Of a DNA stretch of 11,290 bases, positions 1 to 10,900 are shown in pieces. Within the stretch, counting starts at the first letter, position 1; every line of letters starts with the position of its first letter. Origin of the DNA: CAUZRD01 sp963582255 (GTDB taxonomy: Bacteria > Pseudomonadota > Alphaproteobacteria > Rhizobiales > TMED25); contig CAUZRD010000062.1 in the NCBI GenBank assembly GCA_963582255.1, positions 1 through 11,290 on the forward strand, read 5' to 3'. The notes below the pieces were generated by a model that worked only from the letters and a program-made list of their open reading frames with translations, was not told the origin of the DNA and made no database searches. The position numbers and the translations under genes were made by a program.

Positions 1-1024
1 CTCGATCATCAAGTTTAATATCCAAGAAGCGATAAATTCTTTTTACCGTTTCTAAGGGCTCACTGGTGAGTTCTGAAAATTTTACATCAATCAAGCGGCC
101 CTCCTTTAAGGCAGAGCGATCATGATCGAAATTCTCATAGAGCGCATCGAATGCATCGAATGCGAGGGTTTCATAAAAATCGTTACTACCCAAGCCTTCA
201 GGAGGGGTATGGAGAGCTTGGGTTGTCAGTAGCGCTCGCCATAGGGAGACCGAAGAGGCAAAAAGTGTGTGGCGATCGCGAGTGAGGTGGATAAACCGTG
301 CATGTGGGTAGAGTTTGGCCAAGAGGCCAAGGCGTGCCGTATGGGTTGGTGATTTTAAAAGGATACCCAGAGGAGCACCCGTATCATCCAATTTGTTGCG
401 CCGCGCACTATCGAACGTCACTAGTTTCAAGAAATGCTCGAATTTAAGCCGCCAGCTTTTTTGTTCTTGGGCATTTAGGTTGTTGACATTCAGGGTGCTT
501 AGGCCTTTTCCGTAGGAGTGGGGGAAGCCAAACAACTCATATGGTGATCGTGCGCCCATGGTGAGTAGGGCGAACTCATCTTCCTGGGGTGCATCCCAAC
601 TGATCTCAAAATCATCCATTGGGCGATTTTTGGGAAGCATGAATTCAAGTGCTGACATGATCGGACGCGATAGTAAAAAATGATCTGGGCACATGCATTG
701 AAGGGCGGTGGGTGTGATAAATCTTCGATCTGCTGCGATCAGCTCGTGCAGGAATGTTGTGCCCGTGCGCCAATGTCCAATGATGAATATAGGTGTCGGC
801 GGGACGGTTCTATTGATGGCCGTAGTAAATCTTGCCCATTGTGCGAACGCGAATAGCTGGTTGGAAATGGAGACAATAAGAACACTAATAAAGCGATGAA
901 GGCGGCGAAGGTCGATCGCGAAGCTATACCGCCAAAGCAAGGCCAACCAGTTCATGAGACTCATCCCATGCCAGATTTTTACTTTCCACCAGGGATAGGG
1001 ATTTTTAGTCGCTGGGCTAGCCAT
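1..1024 (-). CDS. PAPS-dependent sulfotransferase, C-terminus cut off by the window edge
   Basis: The reading frame is open on the minus strand from ATG at 1024 to base 1, giving 341 residues with no stop. It resembles the bacterial Sulfotransfer_3-type family, which moves sulfate from PAPS to a hydroxyl or amine. The 5'-phosphosulfate loop is GHWRTGTT (residues 83-90), followed by FLHELI. The 3'-phosphate site is LTRDRHTLFASS (247-258), with R249 and S257 at the usual spacing. Other family-like blocks are PWWKVKIWHGM near the N-terminus, PQEDEFALLTMGA, LKSPTHTARL and the late segment KFSELTSEPLETVKRIYRFL. Homologues are usually a little longer, so I estimate a few tens of residues are missing. 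The N-terminal 75 residues are rich in Trp, Leu and Phe and may associate with membrane or lipid, but show no clear signal peptide. The start is set by the family N-terminus; no good ribosome site is seen, and an in-frame GTG lies about 20 codons upstream. The gene is divergent from the PPTase and on the same strand as the PKS. The acceptor is unknown. Confidence 0.88.
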   Translation of the reverse strand, partial: MASPATKNPYPWWKVKIWHGMSLMNWLALLWRYSFAIDLRRLHRFISVLIVSISNQLFAFAQWARFTTAINRTVPPTPIFIIGHWRTGTTFLHELIAADRRFITPTALQCMCPDHFLLSRPIMSALEFMLPKNRPMDDFEISWDAPQEDEFALLTMGARSPYELFGFPHSYGKGLSTLNVNNLNAQEQKSWRLKFEHFLKLVTFDSARRNKLDDTGAPLGILLKSPTHTARLGLLAKLYPHARFIHLTRDRHTLFASSVSLWRALLTTQALHTPPEGLGSNDFYETLAFDAFDALYENFDHDRSALKEGRLIDVKFSELTSEPLETVKRIYRFLDIKLDDR

Positions 1025-1134
1025 GATGTAACGCCGGTTACTAATTTGGTGCTTAAGGAATTCGTGTTTGCCAATAGGCACTCCATGAGTAGACACTGGC
1101 AGCAATGGCAGTCAACTTAATAGGCGAGCGCCCG
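1025..1134. promoter_or_regulatory. Divergent intergenic region between sulfotransferase and PPTase genes
   Basis: About 110 bases separate the two divergent start codons, so promoters for both genes should lie here or overlap the gene ends. An inverted repeat, GTAAC-gccg-GTTAC, sits at 1028-1041, only a few bases upstream of the sulfotransferase ATG. It could be an operator or a small 5'-leader hairpin. I see no convincing -35/-10 pair on either strand and no strong ribosome site for the sulfotransferase. The regulatory role is inferred only from gene orientation and the repeat. Confidence 0.4.
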
Positions 1135-1833
1135 ATGGCGCAAGTGTGGATCATTAATCCTCCTGATTTGGAAATGACCGACCAGGTACGAACAGCTGCC
1201 GAACGAATTCTAAGCCCTGACGAGCAACGTCGTTCATACGGGTTTATCTCTGGTGACGAACGGAACAAATATCTTGCATCTCGTATAGCTTTGAGGGTCA
1301 TCCTCTCAGACTGGAGACAGGAGTTGATCTTTGGGGAACCCATCAGCCGTTCCAGCGAGGGAAAACCTCATATTAGCGTAGGGCCTAATTTCAGTTTCTC
1401 TGCAACTCCTGGGCTTGCGCTTGTTGCTATATGCCCTGATGGTCTGGTCGGAATAGACGTCGAACGCGTGCGGGACATCGCCGACGCGGAGGTATTGATT
1501 GCCAAGGTGCCAGCACTTGGTATCCGTGCTTCCCAGTTTAGCGGTGATGGTTCCCTTCCGTCTTTTGTTTTCCTTAAAGCCTGGACTATGCTTGAGGCTG
1601 AGCTCAAACTTGAAGGGCGCTCCTTGGGACCGGCGCTATCTGAATTATCTGCTTTTCTATATTCCAGCTCTGATTTTGATACTGCAAAAATCCGCCCAGT
1701 CGCACTGCAAGTCCAATTTCTTGATGTTGGACACGGCTATGTAGCGGCCTGTGCCAGCAGGCAACCAGTTCAGTTTATGATAGAAATCTTCGATTGGAAC
1801 CGCTGGGGAAAACAATCCACAATGAACGGATGA
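1135..1833 (+). CDS. Sfp-type 4'-phosphopantetheinyl transferase
   Basis: This 232-residue protein should transfer the phosphopantetheine arm of coenzyme A to the carrier-protein serine, making the neighbouring PKS active. The magnesium-binding motif GIDVER is at residues 106-111 (Asp108, Glu110), and the second signature is AWTMLEAELKLEGRSL, in which Glu144 matches the catalytic glutamate and Lys148 is kept. RNKYLASRIALR and SSEGKPHI match the conserved N-terminal half. Two deviations are visible. The usual KEA of the second signature is LEA, as in some other bacterial members. The usual FSLSH-like block reads FSFSAT, so the CoA-contacting histidine is missing. The ATG at 1135 is chosen because MAQVWIINPP aligns with the family N-terminus. 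An in-frame ATG at 1105 would add ten residues and has no better ribosome site. It converges on the PKS gene, whose ACP (S2083) is the obvious substrate. Confidence 0.87.
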   Translation: MAQVWIINPPDLEMTDQVRTAAERILSPDEQRRSYGFISGDERNKYLASRIALRVILSDWRQELIFGEPISRSSEGKPHISVGPNFSFSATPGLALVAICPDGLVGIDVERVRDIADAEVLIAKVPALGIRASQFSGDGSLPSFVFLKAWTMLEAELKLEGRSLGPALSELSAFLYSSSDFDTAKIRPVALQVQFLDVGHGYVAACASRQPVQFMIEIFDWNRWGKQSTMNG

Positions 1834-1917
1834 AGTTGAGTTTCAGGGACAAGATATTCCTACTAGACTGTGGGTGAATAGCGCCGACAGATCATGCGCA
1901 CGGCCATCTTAGAATAC
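1834..1917. other. Short convergent gap between PPTase and PKS stop codons
   Basis: These 84 bases lie between two converging genes. I see no GC-rich hairpin followed by a T-run on either strand, so no intrinsic terminator is called. No open frame of note is present. Confidence 0.5.
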
Positions 1918-4900
1918 CTATTCTACTCGGGTCGGATCCATCAGTAAGGGGCTGTTTTCGCGAATAGTGTTGAGTGGTGGGCCTGAAACCCCAAGTCGAT
2001 CCAGGACTTCGTGGAATAGGTTGCGAGCTGTTTCGGGAGATATGATGGTACTATCATAGCAGCAGCGATAGGAATGACCAGCCGGTCCTTCAAAGCTTCT
2101 GATGTCGACGTGATACGCGCAGCCGGCGCGTACACGGCCTGTCCCTATTGGCTGTATCTCATAACCGGCCAAATTTACTGCCGTGTCGGCGCCAAGTCGC
2201 GTTAGCTCACGCATTGACGATTCTCCGCGTGATGCGTCGGCAGTCAGCATTCCAGCTTCAAATAGTGTCAGATAAGATCCTCCTATACCCATCTCGCGGT
2301 GCAGGGCACCACGACGCAATGTAAAATCTGCTGGCAAGTGAAGCATTGAGGTCTGATATTGATCATAGATCTGCCTTCCTAGCGTAGCGAGCGAGCGATG
2401 CTGCGAGATTTTGCAGCATACCGGCGCAATTGTGGCCACCCAACCAAGATAATTACGCAGTGCTAGATCATGGCGCATGGCCATTGGAACGCAGATTAGC
2501 ACATCATCGTCGCTACCAGAAACCACACCAATTGCCTGCGCCATTGCACCAATCAATAGCGAACTTGGCGATGCTCCTGACGTCCGAGCTCGCTCAATGA
2601 TTTCTTGTTTCTGCGTATTGGTAACTGTGACGACCAACTCCTGCGCTAGGCCCGAACGAACAAAATCAAGATTTGGGGTCTGGTTTTTTGCGCTATCACT
2701 CAGATATGGCACCGAAGGTAGGTTCTGCAGAAGGTTCCGGAAATATTCCTCGCGCTCTGCCATAATCCGGGGGTCGTGTGAGCAGTCGTATTTATTTAGA
2801 TAATCAGCCGGTTTGAGCTGTGATTCTTGAAGATTCTGTCCCATAAGGGCCCGCAACATTTCTTCGATAAAGAGTGCTGTCGACCAGCCATCGAACACTG
2901 AATGGTGAGCGCGTACGTAGATGACATCGCTATCACTAGCGCAGCGTAGCACCTTAATCGACCATAACGGGTCGCTGAACGGATTGGGGGTCTCCTGATC
3001 GAGATCTTCTATGATGCGCACGATTTCATCTTCGTCTACCCGGCCAAAGTCGTGAAGTTCGACATGGGGCTCGAAGCTCGCTTCGATCAATGTCCGAAAG
3101 CCGCCGTCAGCTTCAATAAATCTGGTGCGCGATGTGTCATGGCGCTTGGCCACCAGCGCGGCAGCCGTTTTCAGGCGCTGTAGATCGATTGTAGGGCGAA
3201 CTCGGAATGCACGAGAAACCCACCAGAACTTCTTGAAGTCGTCGGTAGCCTGCGGGTTCTGTAGAGCTTCAAGTAGAAACTTTTGCTGCATGGAAAGTGG
3301 AAGCGATCCATCTATCCCCGCTACAATGCGGTGTGCCGCGCTGTATGGTAGATCTGCAGGGTTTTTCTGGAGTGCAAGTTTCTTGATTGCGGTCTCACGT
3401 GACAGTTCGATTGACTTATTAAGCCTCCAGCTTTGATTGAATGACGAGTTGGATGCACTTTTTTTACCACTGAATTTACATATAGTCTTAATCAGCATAT
3501 CGCCAATTGCTCTTATATCTCCAGCTGTAACGCGAGACTTATCAAAGAGTAGATCAAGCGAGAGTTCGCCGTCTATGCGTGTGACATGTAGGCAAATATC
3601 ATGCGGCATATCAAGCTGGAAAGAACGGATTAGGGCTTGAGCCGTATCTATGCTGACTGTATTTGCATTGACATAAACAATACCAAAGCAGCGTAGCGTG
3701 GCGCAGGCATTCGGCAACTCATCAGAAAAAGCATTTTGAATGGTCTGCGTGTCGAAGGCCGGATGGCACCGTGTTTCGTTCAGTATACGCTCTGTCGCAG
3801 CCATAATCCCGGCCGTAGTATTTAGCAAGCTGTCGATCACCACTGGCACCATTTTACCAACCGGTCCGACTGCACTCTTGCGTGCCTTTCGACCGTCTTC
3901 AAAGCGCTCGATAACAAAGTCCACGCTTCCGCTCACGGATGAAATAGCAAAGCCCAGGGCGGCGATCATCATGGTTTCTTCGCGTTTGTTGGGTGAGAGA
4001 TTCACGATCTTTTTGCCATAGCTGCAAGCGCCAACCTGGCGATAAGGATCGGCTATTGCAGGCTCCACATAGGCCAGTTTAGAAGAATTTGGCAATTGCG
4101 GTGTTTCTATGCGAGCCAGCATTTCGCGCCAATATCCACGCCCACTAATGTCTTCCGGCGAACCAAATTCAATCCTTCTTTCCTGAGAAACCTGGGCCCA
4201 ATCATTGGCTTCTGGTTTGGAAATCCTTTTACCAACCAGATGGCCGACCAGTTGATTGCCAATAACCATTGCTGAATGAACGTCACCGGCAAGAGGATGA
4301 GCGGCAATCGTAAGCTGCCCGTTACCAGACAGGCCAAACTGCCAAAGTGCTCCATTCTCATCCGGCAGCACGACGTCTGGTGTACTATCGCTAAGCCGCA
4401 CCAGTTGAGGTTGACCATCTATACCAAGGTCGCGCGTTTGCGTGGGATAGCTACGAAGTTTCAATGCGGTATGTTCCGCGCTAAGCGCTGCGATGGCACT
4501 TTTAAGAGTGATTTCATCGCAGTCATCATCAACGATGATAGTAATCGCGGTAAGAGGCATGTGGTCAAGAGGTATGTCGCTGGCAAGCATTGCGCGTTGT
4601 GCATCTGTGAGCGCAACAATGCGGTCGATATCCTTGTTTTGATCTTTCGAATTTGTCGTCTCTCTGCTTACTTTAGAAATATTGCGCTCGGATTCTTCAA
4701 TAGCCTCGGCGATGATCTCCGCCACGCCCTGGATTGTTGGCGTTTGTAAGAATTGTGAGGCCGAAAGCGAGATGTCGGCCAGGCTTTCTATGCGGTTTTT
4801 CAGCTCAAATACCGATAGGGAATCAATACCTATTTCAGCGAAGGGTTGATCAATTGGTAGTTCACGTCCCTCGATTTTAAGCACTTTATTAATTTCATCT

Positions 4901-7900
4901 TGAACGGTTTTTGCGACGATATCATGCCATCTCTCGCGCGGTGTGGAGGCAAGCTGGCCGCGTAGCAATGAGTGTTTTGCAGAGGATGCTGCCACTAGCG
5001 CATTCACCCGTGGAGTGGTTGTGGTGTTAGGCATGGCCCGGCCAAGAGCTGGCCAATCGATGGTTGCAAAAGTTAGCACTGGATTAGCAATTCGGGCGAC
5101 CTGAGAGAACGCATCAATCACATCGGCATTTTTCATCGGCTTGATACCAAGGCTATTGAGATAACCGCCAAGGGAATCTGATCGTGCTACCATTCCCGTT
5201 TCGCTCAAGGCGCCAAGGCAAACAGCATTAGCGGAAAGACCGCGGGTTTGGCGATAATCAGCAAGCCCGTTGAGAAATGAATTGGCTGCCGCATAATTGG
5301 CCTGGCCTGCCGATCCAAAAACCTCGGAGATAGATGAGAGCAGCACGAAATGTTCATTTGTACATCCCGCATCAAGGCTGGCGAGATGCAGGTTCCAGCC
5401 ACCTGTGACCTTGGGGCGCACGACCCGTTGGATTTTCTCGCTATCCTGTTGCGATAGCATGCCATCGTCCAGAACTGCTGCGGCATGATAGATGCCGGCG
5501 ATCGGTTGGCCACTCTGTTTTTCGTGGGCAAATAGTTTAAACACATGGTCACGATTTGTGACATCTAGCGTAACCAACTCGACCCGGGTACCGCGTGCGC
5601 GCATTTGTTCAAGAATATGTGTGTTCTCTGCACTGACTGTGCCCCCACGTGACGCCAGATGCACTGCGCCGGCGCCGCTTTGACTCAGCCAGTCGGCCAG
5701 AACAATGCCAAAGCCACTGGTGCCGCCAGTGATGAGGTAGCTGCGATCCAAACGGAACTTCGCCGGTGTGTAGATATTCTGATGAATCGGAATTTCGCCA
5801 TCATCGAAGTCGATCAGAATCTTGCCGATATGCTCAGCCCGACTCATCAGCCTCATGGCATCAGAAGCCTGAGCGCTGGTAAATCGTTTGATCGGAATTT
5901 TGGCATAAATACCAGAGTGGAGATAGTCTAATGCCTGGGTCAAAATTTTCTGAGCGATATTTGGTGCATGACTATTCATGACCGAAAGGTCGACGACTGA
6001 ATAGGACTTGTTCTGTGATAAAGTTTTTAGTCCTATTGGCTTATTTTCTTCCACATCACGCTTGCCAATTTCGATAAACCGTCCAAAAGGCGCAAGGCAG
6101 CTAAGGCCGACATCGATGGCTGAGCCCGCCAAAGAATTCAAAATAACATCGACACCGCGGCCGCCGGTCACTGCAAGAATTTCATCGCCAAATGTTAAGT
6201 CACGTGAATCCATAACGTGCTCAATGCCAAGATCGCGAAGATACTGGCGTTTTTTTTCGTTGCCTGCAGTTGTAAAAATTTCAGCGCCTATATGTTTGGC
6301 AACTTCAATCGCGGCTAGACCAACACCGCCTGTTCCGAGGTGAATTAGAACCTTCTCACCCTTTGACAAATGACCGATCGTATCGAGGCAATAAAGTGCT
6401 GTCAGATATGCCACCGGCACAGCCGCGGCATCTCTTAGGTCGATGTTGTCAGGAACCAGTGCCACCTGGCTCTGATTTACGCTAAAAAATCTGCGCATCA
6501 ACCCTTTGCCATAAGCAATGACGCGCTCACCTGTCTTAACCTTGATAACGTTGACCCCGGTCGCGATGACGGTGCCGGACGCTTCTCCGCCCAGATTGCA
6601 CCACCATGCGGTATCATCATTAGGTTCGCCGGGTAGAACACCGGTAGTTGCCATGACGTCTCGGAAATTAAGGCCAACGGATGTTGACTCAATCAGCACA
6701 TCATCGTTACCGCATTCGGGCATTGTCTCTTCGCGCAGCAGTAGATTGTCGAAAGAGCCTGGCTTTCTGACCGAGACTGAATAGTTGCGGTGTTGGTTGT
6801 GAGCATCGATTAGCTCGGTGCGTGGGCGCAAGGTATCACGTGATATTTCTTGAACCCTGGGCACAAAGCATTTTTTGCCGCGGAGTACCCACTCGCTTTC
6901 GTCATTGTTACTGAGTAGGATGTCGATTAACGCGTTTGGTCTGGCAAGAGTGTCGCGATCGACATCTATGGACCGCACTTTCACCCCTTGTAGTTCATTT
7001 GCGACCGTACGGGTTGCGCCGATCAGAGCGCGATGACACAGACCATGGAGCGGCATCTGGGTTTCAACTGTTGTAGCTCTTGCTTCAAGGGTAGCTACTA
7101 CGAGTTCAATTGAGTTGCGGCTCATTGCGATGGTATCGATCATGCGGGCGGTAATGATAAAGTTCTCAATTATCGAGGCGGCTGACTGCGGAATACCGCC
7201 TTCATCTGAGGTGATTTTATCCAGCGCATCGTAATAAAGAATATGAGCTGTCCTGCCCTCCTCACTCGTCCATGTGTTGATGTCCTGAGAGATGGTTGAT
7301 GTCTGGGAAAATATGATCTGCACGCCGCGTGCTGTCATCGCATTGGCAAGGCGTTTTGCTGCCATATTGTCATCACCGGCGATCAGGAACCAATGATCAG
7401 CCGTAGCCTCTTCCTGCCGGTTCTCGTGGTCGATTGGTAAGAACTGTTCGGCAAGATAACGTGCCACTGGCTGACTATCTCTGATAGTGGCGTGGCTGAG
7501 GGTGACTGCTCGAATGTCCATGTTTTCAACCCGAAGCCTGGGCCGATTATCATCTCCAAAAGCGACGTAGACGCCGGTTTCATCGTTGCGACCCCAAACA
7601 TGAGCGGTAAATTCGAGTGGCAGGTAGCCAGTCCATAGCAGGCGATCGATTGAGATCGGCAATTTTAACGTATAGCGCTCGTCAGCTTCTTCGATATGGG
7701 TGTTTTCACCTTGCGGCCACCATAGCTTGGCATCGTAATCGCTTAGGCCGAGTGATGCCTGGAGCAGAGAATCAAACGCTGATGGATGAAGATAATACTC
7801 TTCGCTATATTCGCGCGCTGGTTCAGGCAATGCGATTGTGTTGACCGATGTGGAATCGCCTGTTATCTGGATTTTGCAAACACCTTGGAATGCGGGCCCG

Positions 7901-10900
7901 TAATTTAAACCATGGTGTTCGGCGAGTGTATAGAAATGTGATTGGTCAAGTTCGGCGGTAACAGCGCGTGCCGATAGGTCTTCATCGCGGAACGCGTCAA
8001 TCTCGATTGCCCGTTGAAACCCATATGCCTCTGCTCTGAGTGCCCAATCGTCTTCCGAATCGCGTGTGCGAGCAAAGATTTCGATCTTTCCCGAGGCTGG
8101 TTCAAAATAAGTTGTGATAGATACCGTGCCATTCGGTTTGACCGACAGCGCTTCGCGGAAATGGATGGATGACAATTCAACTGGACCCTGACCGCAATAA
8201 TCGGAAATGGCCGCCAGCATAATTTCGATAAATCCAGCGGCGGGAAATACAATGTCACCGACTATTTTATGGTCTTTCAGCCACGGAAGACGCTTGACAT
8301 CAATATCACTGAACCAGCCGACATGAGGTGCAAAGATGCGCCGACCCAATATTGGATGAACTAAATCTTCAAACAGTGCCGCTTCCGATTCGCGCGGCAT
8401 ATATCGAATAGTCTGGTTGCCCCACGGGAACAGTGGTAATTTATGGTGGGCTGGACCTGAGCGGCTACAAAGACGATCCCAGTCGACATCGACTCCGTTT
8501 ACATAAAGCCGGGCGATAGCAGTCTTGAATGCGACCTCATCTTGTTTAGTACGCTCTAGCGAGTGCACTACAACGATATTTTTCCCCGAATCTTGAACGA
8601 TAGTCATGGTCAACGGGGTAACTGTACGATCAGGGCCTATCTCAATGAAAGTATCATAATTCTGGCGGATGCACCAATTGATCGCCTGATGATATGAAAC
8701 TGGTTGGCGTAGGTTCGACCACCAGTAGTCAAGGTTAAACACTTCCTCTGGCACACCGGTAACAGTTGAAATAAAAGGGATATTTGGCCGCTTCCATTTT
8801 ACTTTGGAAAGATTTTTACGAAACCATTCCTCGCCATAATCTAGAAGCTCGCTATGCCAGGCAAAATCGGTCTGCAAGCGGCGGATAAAAAGATTAGGAT
8901 CGTGAGCTTCCAGATCTTTTAAAATCTGTTCTAGCGGCTTGGCTCGTCCTGATATTGTTGTCGTGCGGGCATTGTTATATGCCGAAATGACTACTTCGGG
9001 ATGGAGCGAGAGGAAGTCTTCCATTTGGTCGGCAGATATGCCGACAACTGCCATGGCGCCACGCTCGGGAGCTTGATGCTGGATGCGGCTGCGTACATGC
9101 ATCACGCGGGCAAGCTCTTCAAGCGAGATTGCACCTGCGATATGGGCTGCCGATATTTCACCAAGACTATGGCCAAGAACCGCCGTCGGCTTTACGCCAT
9201 GCGCTTTCCAGACCTCGGCCAATGCAATTTGCAGGGCTATCAGGGCAGGCTGTGCATATTCACCCTGATTGATGAGGCTCTTTTCTTCGTTGGCAAGCAG
9301 AACATCACGGACTTTCCAGCCTGAAAGCTTGGAAAAATATTTGTCGAATGCATCAATCTTAGTTGAGAAAACGTCCGAGGACTTAAGAAGCCCACGTCCC
9401 ATTGCCCACCATTGTGCGCCCTGGCCGGAGAATGTGAACACCACTTTACGTGGGCTAATGGCATGGGCATTAAAGACGTTTTCAGACTCAGATTCCTGAC
9501 TTTCCAGTACGTCAACAGCATGGTGTAGATTGCTCGATAGTGTTCCAGAGCCGTTGCACAGCACGGCTGCGCGCTCCGAGAAATGGTCTCGTTTCTTGGA
9601 GATAGCATAGGCGACATCAGAGGCTTTATCCGGATCGATAGGCGTATTGCTAAGACTGTCCGCTAGCGTCTTTCCCCATCGCACTAGTGAGTTATGCGAG
9701 TGGGCGGAAAATGGTACGATGGTAATATTTTCTGATACAGGGCAATCTTTGTTGAGCTGCTTGGCTGCGGATTTACGACTGCGTTCGGGCATATAGTTGT
9801 GCACCAGAGCAGAGGCATTGGCTCCGCCCCAACCAAATGAGTTCACCACGGCGTAACGCTGCCCGTTGTCGTTGCCGATCGGTGTTGGCTCAATCGGGAC
9901 TTTAATGTTCAGCGCTTCGAACGGTATCGACGGATTTGGGTTCTTAAAATGGATATTTGGTGGCACGAAGCCATGGTAAACCGACAGAACGGTTTTAATG
10001 AAGCCGGCAACGCCAGCAGCTGGCTCCATATGGCCAAGATTTGGCTTACTTGAGCCGATTGCAACCGGCCCTTTGCGCTTGACCCGGCCGAACTGATGTC
10101 CGATGGCATGTGCTTCTATTGGATCGCCGGTCGGGGTGCCTGTGCCATGTGCTTCAACATAATTTACCATGCCCGGGCTCAAATTCGCCTGCTCTACCAA
10201 CTTGCCCAGCATGATTTCTTGAGCTCGCATCGATGGTGCCATCAGCGTTGATGTCCAACCGTCTTGATTGGCAGCGGTGCTCGAAATCACTGCATATATG
10301 CGCTCACCATCTTCGAGTGCGGCTTCGAGCGGGCGTAAAATTACTAGCCCGCAGCCCTCTGAGCGCACATATCCATTGGCAGCTGAATCGAACGTAGATA
10401 TTCGGCCGGTGTGTGACAGCATGTTGGCATTGGAAAATGCGATGAACTGATTGGGCTCAAATAGACAATTGACGCCGCCTGCAATTGCCTGGTCGCACAT
10501 GCCTGTCGAAATGTTCCGGCAGGCCTGATCGATAGCGATCAGTGCCGATGAGCACGCGGTGTCGACGGGAAAACTTGGTCCCTTCAGATTGAGACGATGA
10601 GAAATCCGGTTGGCGGCTATGGAAAGGGCGCAACCGCTGCCGCCCCACAAGTCATCATTGCGATTGCGGTAACGCATAACGCCTGCAAAATCAGAAGTTG
10701 AAATACCGACAAAAACACCAGTAGTCGCTGAGGACATGGACAACAGTGTTTGGCTGGAATCCTGGATAGCTTCGTAAGCAACCTGAAGCAACAAACGCTG
10801 CTGAGGGTCAAGCCGCTGTGCTTCAGCTGGCGAAATATCGAAAAATTCGCAATCAAAGTCGAATACCCGGTTGATAAATCCGCCCCATTTTGAACGAGAA

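Noticed and set aside
144..161. Tandem 9-bp repeat GCATCGAAT x2
   Set aside because: It is in frame inside the sulfotransferase gene and simply encodes a repeated Ala-Phe-Asp in AFDAFDALY; no sign of an expanded repeat.
1105..1134. Longer PPTase start at ATG 1105
   Set aside because: The extra ten residues precede the family-like N-terminus, no ribosome site supports them, and the longer form would narrow the divergent promoter region to 80 bases. It cannot be excluded.
4276..4749. Plus-strand open frame of 157 codons opposite the PKS
   Set aside because: It lies fully antisense to the ACP/C1 coding region, shows no recognisable motif, and its composition looks like an out-of-frame read of a real gene. 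The same holds for the other frames opposite or out of phase with the PKS.
6778..7497. Possible methyltransferase domain between DH and ER
   Set aside because: The 240-residue segment shows no SAM-binding glycine motif and matches the position and size of the structural half of KR found in DH-ER-KR modules.
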